Assembly (NCBI RefSeq): GCF_000006445.2
Contig: NC_006047.2
Coordinates: 1,860,001-1,924,000 of the forward strand
Length of the DNA stretch: 64,000 nt
Direction of reading: 5' to 3'
DNA from: Debaryomyces hansenii CBS767
Taxonomy: Eukaryota > Ascomycota > Pichiomycetes > Serinales > Debaryomycetaceae
In this document: piece after piece, positions 9,961-19,392 of the stretch
Layout of the letters: every line of letters starts with the position of its first letter
How positions within the stretch are numbered: the stretch's first letter is position 1
The notes under the pieces: model-generated
The model's database searches: none
What the model was told of the DNA's origin: nothing
What the model saw: the letters and a program-made list of their open reading frames with translations, nothing else
Position numbers and translations under genes: made by a program

Positions 9961-11160
9961 ATGAAACTCCATTATTTATTGTTGCTAGCAGTGCCTATAG
10001 CGGCGTCAGAGGGTGATCGACTTCCGGGGTTTCAAGATTGTCTTTTGCAATGCGAGAAATTAATGGATTGTAACCACGCTGCTATACTTGAGCATATAGA
10101 AGCTCAACAACAGCAAGCGGAAGAAGATATAGAGCCAGTTGCACAGCCGATGAAACCACCTCATAAGAGGGACGTTAATAGTATAAATGAACGAGAAGAA
10201 TTACCGCAATATCTTTTAAAGGATTTTAAAGGTAACTACAGATTGTCGTGGATAACGAGAACAGTGTTCCAGTGGGATTGTATGCTGGATTGTGACTATA
10301 AATGTCAACAGTTCGTGACTAACCAACGTGAGTTGTCAGGATTACCTATGGTTCAGTTCTATGGGAAATGGCCATTCACGCGTATTTTGGGGATGACGGA
10401 AGTTATGCTGACTTTGTTTTCAATCGGGAACTACTATACCAACTTCAACAGTCTCACCAAGATTTTAACTCAATACAATAAGAATTACAAGAGTGGAAAC
10501 GATGCATTTATTATGTATAAGCAATATATATACTTAATAGTTGGGTCGCTAGCAGGGTGGGCATTTAGCACTTTGTTCCACATGAGAGATACTTCGCTCA
10601 CGGAAACATTAGACTACTTTGGAGCAGCCATGATCATGCTTTTGAACTTCAATGCTATAAGTGTCCGTTTCTTCAGGTTGTTCACTTCCACTAAAAGAAA
10701 ACAAAGATTGGTCCTTCAATTGTCATTAGCAGTTATTTTTGTATTCCATTGTATTAAATTGCATAATAAGTGGGATTATCAATATAACACCTACTTCAAC
10801 CTTTTCTTCGGTGTCATGGCGATGGTTTTATGGATCGCACATGCTATGCGGGTCAGAAGTATATACAGCAAGGATTTTCGCATGTACAATAACTCCATGC
10901 AGTTGTTACCCTTTGAAACAAAGCTCTTATCGAAGCTCAACTACTTGTCATTATCGGAAACAAAATTTATCCCAATCCTACCTGTATTGTTGAACTTATG
11001 GCTCCTAATAGGCATGTCGTTCGAATTATTAGACTTTTCTCCATGGCTGAGACTTCTTGACGCTCATGCAATCTGGCATTTATTCACAATCATTCCCCCT
11101 ATCTTTTGGTATGACTGGAACATTTGGGACATAGAGTTGATGAAATTGACCGGTGTCTAA
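9961..11160 (+). CDS. PER1: Per1-family GPI-anchor lipid remodelling protein
   Basis: The 399-residue product starts with a cleavable signal peptide (MKLHYLLLLAVPIAAS). A Cys-rich lumenal domain follows (FQDCLLQCEKLMDC, WDCMLDCDYKC), and then seven predicted membrane segments. The CREST-family acidic/histidine residues are visible in FHMRDTSLTETLDYFGA and HAIWHLFTIIPP. Known role: in the ER, Per1 removes the unsaturated sn-2 acyl chain of GPI anchors (phospholipase A2 activity) before Gup1 re-acylation. Length fits the family (Saccharomyces about 357), with a short Gln-rich insertion near residue 50. The 3' end converges on the small membrane protein at 11194. Confidence 0.93.
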   Translation: MKLHYLLLLAVPIAASEGDRLPGFQDCLLQCEKLMDCNHAAILEHIEAQQQQAEEDIEPVAQPMKPPHKRDVNSINEREELPQYLLKDFKGNYRLSWITRTVFQWDCMLDCDYKCQQFVTNQRELSGLPMVQFYGKWPFTRILGMTEVMLTLFSIGNYYTNFNSLTKILTQYNKNYKSGNDAFIMYKQYIYLIVGSLAGWAFSTLFHMRDTSLTETLDYFGAAMIMLLNFNAISVRFFRLFTSTKRKQRLVLQLSLAVIFVFHCIKLHNKWDYQYNTYFNLFFGVMAMVLWIAHAMRVRSIYSKDFRMYNNSMQLLPFETKLLSKLNYLSLSETKFIPILPVLLNLWLLIGMSFELLDFSPWLRLLDAHAIWHLFTIIPPIFWYDWNIWDIELMKLTGV

Positions 11161-11193
11161 TCGATTTTTCGTTATCTGTTCAGCATAGTATAA

Positions 11194-11439
11194 TCAACAC
11201 GAACCTTTCCATATCTGGCCGTAGCATGTATCAACTGCGTTTAGCACCCACGATTTCCGCTTATTTATCAATAATCCTACAATCACAAATGCAATCATTC
11301 CTAGTATTATATTGCTCCCCGATGAGCTACTGTAGTCGTCGTTACTTTGCAAAAAGGGAAGGACTGATTGCAAGTTCCCGGTATTATAGTACTCGTGCTC
11401 CTTTAACAACAAAGGATCTGAAGAGGGTGATGGTGCCAT
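11194..11439 (-). CDS. Small single-pass membrane protein of unknown function
   Basis: The ATG at 11439 (MAPSPSSDPLLLKEHEYYN) gives 81 residues; the frame runs further upstream only to a TTG. Residues about 1-42 are polar and acidic with a Ser run. One clear membrane segment follows (NIILGMIAFVIVGLLI), then a basic KRKSW flank and a short tail. The pattern would suit a tail-anchored or single-pass organelle membrane protein. It sits tail to tail with PER1, 33 bp apart. I do not recognise a family. It is kept because the start, the membrane segment and the tight packing look real, but it could be a chance frame. Confidence 0.5.
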   Translation of the reverse strand: MAPSPSSDPLLLKEHEYYNTGNLQSVLPFLQSNDDYSSSSGSNIILGMIAFVIVGLLINKRKSWVLNAVDTCYGQIWKGSC

Positions 11440-12249
11440 GGTAAGATTTACTGATGCTATTAAGTTTCGGATAGTCAATTCTTGAGGATACTACACTATT
11501 TATATGTGAACAAGACTGAAGGGTTCAGACAACTGTGTATTCTTAGCCCGAAATAGACAATGGATCACGTGCAAATGTCTACATCTGTGTATTTATATTC
11601 CCTATGAAGTAGTTTGTCACCCTAGTAATAACACAAGAAGTTCAATCTATATTTATCAGCCACACGTGGTGCCGATACTCCGAGTAATTACATAGTTGAG
11701 TGCTTCTCTTGCATTTCACTTCACTTTCAATGCTAAAGATATCGCAGACCCAATCACACACACCGCATTGAAAATCCATCGTCAGACTAATTTTGTCAAC
11801 TTATTGCACGCCACTTTTTCAGTCCACCAGAAGCTCCGTATTTGAGTTGCTTTACTACGTAATAACAAAGTTAGTGAAACCTAGTATTAATTGAGCGTAT
11901 AATAAAGCCTAGTAATAAATAGTAAATATTAGAATGTGAAGTTGTTTTTGTTTACTAGTTTTTATTCGCTGCCACGTAAATAGTTACGAACTTCGGCCCT
12001 GCAACTCGGCCTATCGAGATCGAACGATCGAGACAAAATCGAAGACCTTGACGTGAATTCAATATTTGTTTGTAATATTTGCCAATACCGGTTTGCATTT
12101 GTTACTAAGTACAACAAAAAAAAACGGCCATATTTGGCAGTCGTATATGAGTGCGCCGCAAGCAAGCATAGTTTGTTACGAAGATAATATATTACGGCAT
12201 TATGCAGCTTGCGCCTAATAAAGCTGCAAGAGAAAAAATTAAAAATATA
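11440..12249. other. Intergenic region between small membrane gene and tRNA-Glu
   Basis: About 0.8 kb without a convincing gene. A 67-codon frame at 11962-12165 (minus) has no recognisable features. CACGTG cores occur near 11,567 and 11,663, and an imperfect palindrome around ATCGAACGATCGAGA near 12,019. No LTR ends or transposon coding sequence were recognised next to the tRNA. Confidence 0.45.
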
Positions 12250-12321
12250 TTCCGATACCGGGAGTCGAACCCGGGTTTGCTCGGTGAAAGCGAACCGTGC
12301 TAGCCGTTACACTATATCGGA
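12250..12321 (-). tRNA. tRNA-Glu (anticodon UUC)
   Basis: A 72-nt cloverleaf read on the minus strand. The 7-bp acceptor stem TCCGATA/TATCGGA is perfect, the D-loop is AGTGTAACGGCTA, and the anticodon loop CTTTCAC carries TTC. The T-arm GGGTTCGACTCCC matches the Pol III B box. The sequence closely resembles known yeast tRNA-Glu. A T-rich Pol III terminator follows at 12,235-12,245 (A-run on the plus strand). There is no intron. Confidence 0.97.
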
Positions 12322-12471
12322 TATTTTATATTGACTTCTCTAGTGCGGTAGGATATAGCAGCTTATATTTTCAAGACTAAATTCAGAAGTTTCACTACAA
12401 AATTATCAGTCGGAATCCAATTACATCAACATATATATATAATCTATACGGCTATAAAGCCTCTATACTAA

Positions 12472-13458
12472 TCAATCGAACTTCTTATTATTTGAGTTTA
12501 ATTTTCCACATTCGTCAAGTTTATATATCCCTAAAAGATATGCCAACCTAGTGACCACTAGGTCTATAGCCATCCCTATGGAATCCTTTGCAATGTCAAT
12601 TTTTGAGCCGTCTACTTCTTGCCAATTGACAGGAATTTCCTTCATGGACATCTTCTGCAATTCGCCTAAGAGTAATACTTCGACATCGAAAATCCATCTT
12701 TCTGTATGCATATGGGGGAATATCAGGCTTACCGATTGGAAATTGAACATTTTAAAACCACACTGAGTGTCCTGGATATTTCTAATTCCAAAGATGTATA
12801 CCAACGTATGTAATCCGTACATCAAGAAATTACGAATAAATGATCTTTTGACAACCGCATCGGTATCTACCATATGGGCACGAGACCCTATTGCAATTGC
12901 TGGCTTCTTGCTGTCTACTGAACTCAAATATGCAACTAGCTTGTCGACATCGCTGAACTTCGTGGCTCCATCAGCATCAGCAAATAGGCTGTACTTACCT
13001 CTCGAGTGCAATAATCCGTGCGTCACTGCACCACCTTTACCTCTGTTCTTCGATAATTTAACAACCCTCATGACATGCGGCTTTAAATGGAACTCATCTG
13101 CTTTTTTAAGCGCAAACTCATCACTTTTGTCCAGCGAGCCATCATCCACTATAATTATTTCGTATTTGGATGGATAATTAGTATTCAAGTGTTCGATACA
13201 CTCATCAAGCATTTTACCTAATCTCTGCGTTTCGTTAAAGCATGGTATGACTACACTCAATTGGATTGCATCATCTCTGTATTCAGACGTACGGGAATTG
13301 ATCCTATCTGGTAGTTTGTAATGTTCATTCGTTGGATCGTTTGTCGTGTAAGTTAATTCACTCAATGTAGGCTCTCTTGGTTGATGAGAAAAGAAAATTA
13401 TAATCGTGTAGATACATATAATTATGACCGCCACAAACAATAGCATATACACTAGCAT
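12472..13458 (-). CDS. ALG5: Dolichyl-phosphate beta-glucosyltransferase
   Basis: The start is set at the ATG at 13458 (MLVYMLLFVAVIIICIYT), which opens an N-terminal membrane anchor; the upstream frame has no ATG. The 328-residue product (Saccharomyces 334) is a GT2 glycosyltransferase. Seen: LSVVIPCFNE, the nucleotide-binding IIIVDDGS, KNRGKGGAV, the catalytic metal motif FADADGATKFSD, and QCGFKMF with ERWIFDVEVL. Known role: it transfers glucose from UDP-glucose to dolichyl phosphate on the cytosolic face of the ER, supplying the donor for N-glycan glucosylation. Head-to-head with no gene, it follows CET1 on the same strand. Confidence 0.95.
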   Translation of the reverse strand: MLVYMLLFVAVIIICIYTIIIFFSHQPREPTLSELTYTTNDPTNEHYKLPDRINSRTSEYRDDAIQLSVVIPCFNETQRLGKMLDECIEHLNTNYPSKYEIIIVDDGSLDKSDEFALKKADEFHLKPHVMRVVKLSKNRGKGGAVTHGLLHSRGKYSLFADADGATKFSDVDKLVAYLSSVDSKKPAIAIGSRAHMVDTDAVVKRSFIRNFLMYGLHTLVYIFGIRNIQDTQCGFKMFNFQSVSLIFPHMHTERWIFDVEVLLLGELQKMSMKEIPVNWQEVDGSKIDIAKDSIGMAIDLVVTRLAYLLGIYKLDECGKLNSNNKKFD

Positions 13459-13646
13459 CCTTAAGGTAAATTGTTCAATTGATCTATAATAGAAACTTCC
13501 ATTTTTCAAAGTTGAAACCGTATCAAAAATCCAATATCAACAATATATCACGTGGCTGTTGGTATTATTACATTTTTTTCTATTTAATACATATGATACA
13601 AACTAAATGCTAATGAAATGTTAGAAGGTCAAACTGTTGTTGAAGG

Positions 13647-15077
13647 TTACTTGTTAGCTAGCTTTGTGACTCTATTATTTAAACATCTAGCATTATTTAC
13701 AAATATTTCCACTAATTCTTCAAATCTAATCGAATCTGCTCCGCTTTTAAATTTATCAAATCCGTTAAATAATTCCAACGTATCAACTTCTAATTCAACC
13801 TCAAACGACTGATCTTGTTCCACGATTTTTTTACCACTCTTGTTTTTCAGTTCTCGTGGCAGTAATACTCTTGTCATATCAAACCTGGTTACAGTAGGTC
13901 TGTGAGTCCAAGAATTACGCTTCTTAATTCTGGTCAACGTAGGCTGGTTTTTTTTTATAATGCCATCGATATTATTGTCAGCAATAGGGTTTTCGTATGA
14001 CAATGATAATCTTAAATCATACATTGAAGAAGGATTGTGAATAAATAAACTAGAAAGTCTTTGTTTATTTATAGCTGTGTAACGAGGAGGGTCCAATAAG
14101 TTGTCCTTCGATATACGAATTGATTTCGGTTGTTCATTTCTACTGGTAATCTGATAAAAATTGTCAGTTATGTCACTTTCCAATATATTAAATTTCCTCT
14201 TTGGACTATTGCTATTTGCCTGGGGTGATCTTCTCAATTCATCTTGGTAAGATTTTTCCAAATCGTCCAAAAATTTGCACATATCATTCCAACCAACTTC
14301 ATGAACTCCCATATCAAAATAGGTATTAGAATTGTCAGTGAAGATACATTCAGTGGATACATTAATATCAATTCTATGGCCTGCTCTTTTATCAATTATC
14401 GTTCCAAACTTTAATTCTAATTCCACATATTTTCTTTGGTCATCAGGGATTTCGGTAAAGTTTGCATAAATCCATTCTGCTATAGTTCTAGTAACTGATG
14501 GAGGAGGAATCACGCCTGTTATTGAACATTCCAAGTCAACATTGACTGTCAGGCTTCTATCGAACACCCGCTTAGACGATAAGCTCGATTCTTGTGCATT
14601 TACAACAGGCGTCCCGTTGGCAGTGCCTTGGTACGATGTTGGTATCCATTCTTGGGCCCATATTGGAGGTTCTGTATATCGTCTTGGTTTGTTTGTAGAT
14701 TTTAGTTTGCTTATTCTGGTCAATTCATCTTCATCTTTTTCTGATTTGTCTTGCTCTATGGGGTGTTCCGTACTGCTTGAAATATCAACATCTTTCTCAT
14801 TCGTTATATCCGCAATTGAACTACGTCTCAAAACTGGGGACAATTGCTGATTTGGTTCAGTAACAGGCACTCTGAAATTTGAATGTTCATCTTCAGACCA
14901 ATCCTTTTTCGTTTCCTTTGTCTTAAGTTCATTATTTGGGGCTGGGTCATTTAGTAAATTAACTAGTGAATGTCTCTGGTAAGTCGACATATCTGGCCTT
15001 ACTGAATCGCCAGAATCATCATTCGTTGTCTTTTTTGATGGAGAAGGCTCATCATTCAAGATTGATCCTACATTCAT
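13647..15077 (-). CDS. CET1: mRNA 5'-triphosphatase (capping enzyme beta subunit)
   Basis: The start is chosen at the ATG at 15077 (MNVGSILNDEPSPSK); codons further upstream lead only to a GTG. The product has 476 residues. The first ~170 are disordered and acidic. They are followed by the guanylyltransferase-binding type segment WAQEWIPT (conserved in fungal Cet1) and the triphosphate tunnel fold. Metal-binding glutamates are visible in VELELKFGTI (about 216) and in FEVELEVD (about 422), with SYENPI and TRFDMTRV between. Known role: it removes the gamma phosphate of nascent mRNA in complex with Ceg1. Fungal tunnel-fold triphosphatases are unrelated to the metazoan enzyme. Confidence 0.95.
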   Translation of the reverse strand: MNVGSILNDEPSPSKKTTNDDSGDSVRPDMSTYQRHSLVNLLNDPAPNNELKTKETKKDWSEDEHSNFRVPVTEPNQQLSPVLRRSSIADITNEKDVDISSSTEHPIEQDKSEKDEDELTRISKLKSTNKPRRYTEPPIWAQEWIPTSYQGTANGTPVVNAQESSLSSKRVFDRSLTVNVDLECSITGVIPPPSVTRTIAEWIYANFTEIPDDQRKYVELELKFGTIIDKRAGHRIDINVSTECIFTDNSNTYFDMGVHEVGWNDMCKFLDDLEKSYQDELRRSPQANSNSPKRKFNILESDITDNFYQITSRNEQPKSIRISKDNLLDPPRYTAINKQRLSSLFIHNPSSMYDLRLSLSYENPIADNNIDGIIKKNQPTLTRIKKRNSWTHRPTVTRFDMTRVLLPRELKNKSGKKIVEQDQSFEVELEVDTLELFNGFDKFKSGADSIRFEELVEIFVNNARCLNNRVTKLANK

Positions 15078-15319
15078 TATTAATAAATATGCTTGATTGC
15101 TTATATAACGAAAGCTATCGTCTGTATAGCTTCTATCTTTTTTCACTTTGAGCTAATGAATTTTTTTACAATCAGACACGACCAAGTTATTCTTCAGCAT
15201 AAAGCTCGAAATAGGCTACAAATTGAAGTATTGAACATTTACATGGCTATACTTCCAAGTAATATATAAAGGAACATGTATTCGGTCGTACCTTATATAA
15301 TACAAAATAAATAAAACAA

Positions 15320-16552
15320 TTAAGCTCCTAAGTTCTTGTTTAATCTCTTTGCAACAGCATCGATGAATTCTTCGGTAGTGACATACGATGATCTTTCAGT
15401 CTTACCTTGAGCTAAAGCTAAATCCTTAGTCATGACGTTGTCTAAAGCAACGGTATCGATAGTAGCTTTTTCCAAGCTTTCACCGAATTTAACGACATCA
15501 GCATTGTTATCTAACTTACCTCTTTGAATTATACCTCTGGTCCATGCAAAGATAGAAGCGATAGAGTTAGTGGAGGTCTCCTTACCTTGTTGATGCTGCC
15601 TATAGTGTCTGGTAACTGTACCATGAGCGGCTTCAGCTTCGAACGCCTTTCCATCTGGGGTCATCAAGACAGAGGTCATTAAACCTAATGAACCAAAACC
15701 TTGCGCAACAATATCTGATTGCACATCACCATCGTAGTTCTTCATGGCAATGATATAACCGCCCTTGGATTTCAACATTTGGGCGACCATATCGTCAATT
15801 AATCTATGTTCATACCAGATACCGGCTTCTTCGAATTGCTTCTTATATTTCTTTTCGTATAAATCTTCGAAGATGTCTTTGAATCTACCATCGTACTTCT
15901 TCAAGATGGTGTTCTTGGTAGAGGAGAACAATATTAATTTTCTATCCAAGGCCATTTTGAAGGATGATTCGGCGAAATCAGTGATTGACTTCTCAGTGTT
16001 GTACATGGCTAACGCAACACCTGGCGCGTCATAGTTGTACACTGGATAAACTTCGGTTGCTGAGCCATCAGCTGGCTTGAAAACTAATTCTAATTGACCG
16101 GCCTTTGGAATAACAACATCGGTGGCCTTGTATTGATCACCGAATGCATGTCTACCAATGATAATTGGGCTTTCCCATTGTGGAACGATTCTTGGGATGT
16201 TATCAATGACAATTGGTTCTCTGAAAACAGTTCCACCCAAGATATTTCTCAATGTACCGTTTGGAGATAACCACATCTTCTTCAACTTGAATTCTTCGAC
16301 TCTGGCTTCGTCTGGGGTAATGGTTGCACATTTGACTCCGACTTGGTACTTCAAAATTGCTTCAGCAGCATCGGTGGTAACCTTGTCGTCAGTCTGATTT
16401 CTGTATTCAATACCTAAATCGTAGTATTTCAAATCTACGTCCAAGTATGGGAAGATCAACTTATCTTTGATAAATTTCCAGATGATTCTGGTCATTTCAT
16501 CACCATCCATTTCAACAATTGGTTGGTCAACCTTAATCTTATTGAATCCCAT
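15320..16552 (-). CDS. NADP-dependent isocitrate dehydrogenase, cytosolic type
   Basis: The 410-residue product begins [19 protein letters not shown] with no mitochondrial presequence and ends NKNLGA without a PTS1 peroxisomal signal, so an IDP2-like cytosolic enzyme is likely. Seen: substrate and metal motifs (SPNGT, LDRK region, [24 protein letters not shown]) and the NADP-binding [13 protein letters not shown]. Known reaction: isocitrate + NADP to 2-oxoglutarate, CO2 and NADPH. The gene has a long 1.4-kb upstream region. Codons are strongly biased toward favoured yeast codons, implying high expression. It could alternatively be dually targeted through an unseen exon. The symbol is left blank because paralogue identity is uncertain. 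Confidence 0.93.
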   Translation of the reverse strand: MGFNKIKVDQPIVEMDGDEMTRIIWKFIKDKLIFPYLDVDLKYYDLGIEYRNQTDDKVTTDAAEAILKYQVGVKCATITPDEARVEEFKLKKMWLSPNGTLRNILGGTVFREPIVIDNIPRIVPQWESPIIIGRHAFGDQYKATDVVIPKAGQLELVFKPADGSATEVYPVYNYDAPGVALAMYNTEKSITDFAESSFKMALDRKLILFSSTKNTILKKYDGRFKDIFEDLYEKKYKKQFEEAGIWYEHRLIDDMVAQMLKSKGGYIIAMKNYDGDVQSDIVAQGFGSLGLMTSVLMTPDGKAFEAEAAHGTVTRHYRQHQQGKETSTNSIASIFAWTRGIIQRGKLDNNADVVKFGESLEKATIDTVALDNVMTKDLALAQGKTERSSYVTTEEFIDAVAKRLNKNLGA

Positions 16553-17934
16553 CTTAAATTTGCTATATAATAAATTACCTTACACTAATATAAGTTTGCT
16601 AAATTAATACACCATATAATACTGTGGGAACTTGGCGTATTTATATTACTAACCCGGAGAAGTGAAACGCTACAAAAAAGAAGGGCGGGGCGGGTAAATA
16701 CTCCAGTTCCTGATTGTTGAGAAATACCAATTATCCGTTTTGCTATTTGTCCACGTTAAATAGACATCGATAAAATGGTCATACGGATCAAGGGTGATAT
16801 CTGGGGGCTTCTATAAGACGTCTACTTTGAATCTTGTAAGGCATTTGAACAGAAAATCGAGTTGGAGAATTCTGTTTATTTGCTGTACCCCAGACGTAAT
16901 CGGTGGTTCATTCCGATTGTCTCCTTCCACGAACTATTTTTCCGTTCATTTCCGATCAAATGAAAAAATGCTGAATAATCGCCCCACGTTAAACACAAAA
17001 GTTCAAATGGTTAGCGAGCTTTGATTGGTGGGGAGAGTATTCCAGAACTGCGGACGGTCGAAAGATAACGATTGTCTACATTTGGCGCATTTGAGTGGAG
17101 GTTACATCGGGGGTTGTCCGATTTGCACCCGGCTAAGTGATTTCAACATACCTACTCGAAGTGGAATATCCGTGTCGCAAGCGAAATACATGTAAAAGAC
17201 TTTTTCAATTTCTCCAGATCGATTCTGGCTTTACCTGACATTGGGTGTTACTAGTTTAACACAACTGGTATTGATTTAGTACAGCATCTCGGTTGGAATA
17301 TACTCCGCCCTCTCCGAAAATGGTAAGCATATATACCCTACATGCAGAGTGAGTTACATTCGTCTACGTGTTCCAAGATATGCTGTATGCTTCTTTCTAC
17401 CGAACTGACTTATAGAAGGCGTGTAGGCTGGTAGAGTTTAGAGCCTCTCAGCGTTCCATGACTTGGAACCCTACTCGGAACAAAGAAAAGGCGCCACACG
17501 AAAGTTGTCGTTACCCGGACATATCATCTCTTTAAAGCGAGAATAAATTTTTCAATATAATATTATAATCTATGAATAACACTTGTTGTACTTAATTATA
17601 GTATTAATGTATGTTATAGATTACTAGTTATTCCATTAATTTAGTATGTTATGATGATAACCTAACTCAGCTCACTCTTAGTCAATGACGATGCTGATAA
17701 CCTTTTTTTCCAACATTCATCAATTTATCTGATTCAATACTTCATTAATGGGAATAGTACCATTTATTCAAATTAGTATACTAACTTATATAAGTAAATA
17801 GTTAATACAATACATTCAAAGAAAAAAAAAACTGTAGTTATAATCGGTAGCACGTACGAATTGAACTTTGCATTAGCACCTGAACAGAATTGCAGGTGGG
17901 AATTGCTGGTTCAGATAAAAACTACGGTGACATA
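16553..17934. promoter_or_regulatory. Long IDP upstream region with GC-rich and CGG/CCG motifs
   Basis: About 1.4 kb between the IDP start and the KAR4 3' end, with no convincing protein gene. It holds a GC-rich AGGGCGGGGCGGG tract near 16,682, of the type bound by C2H2 zinc-finger repressors. Several CGG/CCG triplets (near 17,050, 17,290, 17,320 and 17,470) could serve Zn2Cys6 carbon-source regulators. Glucose-repressed control is known for cytosolic IDP in Saccharomyces; the link here is inferred. The distal part contains a possible C/D-box RNA at 17,648-17,701. Confidence 0.4.
17648..17701 (+). ncRNA. Possible short C/D-box-like RNA (weak)
   Basis: A box-C-like ATGATGA (17651-17657) and a box-D-like CTGA (17694-17697) are flanked by a complementary GTT/AAC end. 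A T7 tract follows at 17703-17709. The spacing of about 54 nt is shorter than typical yeast snoRNAs, and I could not identify an rRNA target for the segment before box D. Listed as a candidate only. Confidence 0.15.
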
Positions 17935-19143
17935 TCAAGACTTGACATTGATTGGAGATTTGGGTCTGAGTTCTTCGATTTCGTTGGTCTGAGATATCAA
18001 GAATTGGGGTTTCTGGGTATTGTTGACTGTTTTATACCTAATCATCGATTTGGTATACATGTCACGCTCGTAGGTCGATGGGTCAAAGTTATTAATTAAT
18101 ACGTCAGGACTCATTATTACCCAACCGGGCCTCAATTTGATAGGTAAATTGTAGCCAATTCTCGATGGAATTATATGTAATCTTCTGTTCGAATTGGAGA
18201 AATTTTCAGCTACCTTATAGATTGAATCAGGTACGGCGTTAATGCTGTTATTCGTTTCGTTATTCTCGATTTGTAAGTCTGTGTCGACGTTGCAGTGAAT
18301 CAAGTGGTTATCTGTTGATCTGCGTACTGTTCCAGTGATACACATCCAGCAATGCCACTGATGCTTAGTGAATAATGGTTTGCAATCTGTAGAATCATTT
18401 GGGTAATATGGAGAGTTCTTATCAACCAAGACGAATACTAGTTCTTCTGATCTTCTGAATTTTTTATTACAAACGTCAGAATTAAGAAATTTTGTCAATT
18501 CTTGGATTTTTTGCGTCGTTGCCCAAATAAACAAAAATCCCGGTTTAGCACACAATTTGTAAAGTGGTAGTTGATAAAGCAACGGCTGAATAAATTGATT
18601 TTCGACCAATGCTCCAATCATAATAACATCAAACTGCAATTCATAGTCATTTATCCATGATTTCAAAGTCGGAATTATTAATTCTGATGTGATTTTACAA
18701 CCATATGGCTTGACCGCATGTTGCAGAATCTGATTCTTCTTCAATTGGTGTAGTTTTTGTAACTTAGGATACCCTTCCATTGGATTCTGTATATTTCTAA
18801 CATGCTTGATAGGGGGACGTTTGCTATGAATATAATGGTTTGAGTAGTCATTCTCCCTAATGGTACTCATGGCTTTCAGATTAGTAGATGGCGCACGTCT
18901 TGGCCCAGATCCATAGTTGTTATTGAAACTATGCCCAACATTATTATTATTATTATTGTTATTGCTAGCAAAGGACCTTGAATTATTATCTAGCGGTTTC
19001 ATGTAGCTATTTGTTGTTTCGGGATAAATATTCCTTGACCCACCGGCAAATCGATTATATACCAATTTTTCGTGTGGCGGGACATGGGCATTTGCATCTC
19101 GATTCTTATCATTCAATTTGTTTGCCGAATTTCGTCTCGACAT
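17935..19143 (-). CDS. KAR4: Kar4, METTL14-like MT-A70 family protein
   Basis: The 402-residue product has a disordered N-terminus (about 1-130) containing an Asn homopolymer, then an MT-A70 fold from about 140 to 385. Seen: FDVIMIGALVENQ, LLYQLPLYKLCAKPGFLFIWATT, HQWHCWMCITGTVRRS, HCNVDTDLQIE, PDSIYKVAENFSNSNRRLHI and RPGWVIMSPD. The catalytic DPPW of active m6A methyltransferases is absent at the expected place, as in Kar4/METTL14. Known role in Saccharomyces: pheromone-responsive transcription with Ste12 and karyogamy, and a component of the Ime4 mRNA methylation complex in meiosis. It is divergent from the spliced gene at 19393, sharing a ~250-bp promoter. Confidence 0.88.
   Translation of the reverse strand: MSRRNSANKLNDKNRDANAHVPPHEKLVYNRFAGGSRNIYPETTNSYMKPLDNNSRSFASNNNNNNNNVGHSFNNNYGSGPRRAPSTNLKAMSTIRENDYSNHYIHSKRPPIKHVRNIQNPMEGYPKLQKLHQLKKNQILQHAVKPYGCKITSELIIPTLKSWINDYELQFDVIMIGALVENQFIQPLLYQLPLYKLCAKPGFLFIWATTQKIQELTKFLNSDVCNKKFRRSEELVFVLVDKNSPYYPNDSTDCKPLFTKHQWHCWMCITGTVRRSTDNHLIHCNVDTDLQIENNETNNSINAVPDSIYKVAENFSNSNRRLHIIPSRIGYNLPIKLRPGWVIMSPDVLINNFDPSTYERDMYTKSMIRYKTVNNTQKPQFLISQTNEIEELRPKSPINVKS
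18942..18966 (-). repeat. Asn-coding trinucleotide repeat inside KAR4
   Basis: A run of ATT/GTT on the plus strand (AAT/AAC on the coding strand) encodes about nine consecutive asparagines in the disordered N-terminus of KAR4. It is likely length-polymorphic between strains. Confidence 0.8.
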
Positions 19144-19392
19144 TACTTTTTTCTTAGTAACTTAAATATTTATAAATCAATTAATACTGGGGAATTATCC
19201 CCCGTTATATACTAATTATTTTTGGTTGTAAAACAACCAGGATGTTTCAAACTTGTTTTGCAGAAAGTTATATGCAGACCGTTAGAGTGTTACCACAAAA
19301 TGGTTGCAATGTCTCTTATTGGGAGATTTGCACAAACTACTTGAAGCAGAACCAAAAAGAAACGTTCAAAACTCTCTAGGACGGTTAATAAG

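Noticed and set aside
11962..12165. 67-codon minus-strand frame beside tRNA-Glu
   Set aside because: Short, with no domain and no transposon or LTR features around it; probably chance.
12322..12471. Transposon or solo LTR next to tRNA genes
   Set aside because: I looked for TG...CA ends, target duplications and integrase or reverse transcriptase frames near all three tRNAs and found none.
16794..17024. 76-codon plus-strand frame in the IDP promoter
   Set aside because: No homology or domain seen; the length is within chance expectation.
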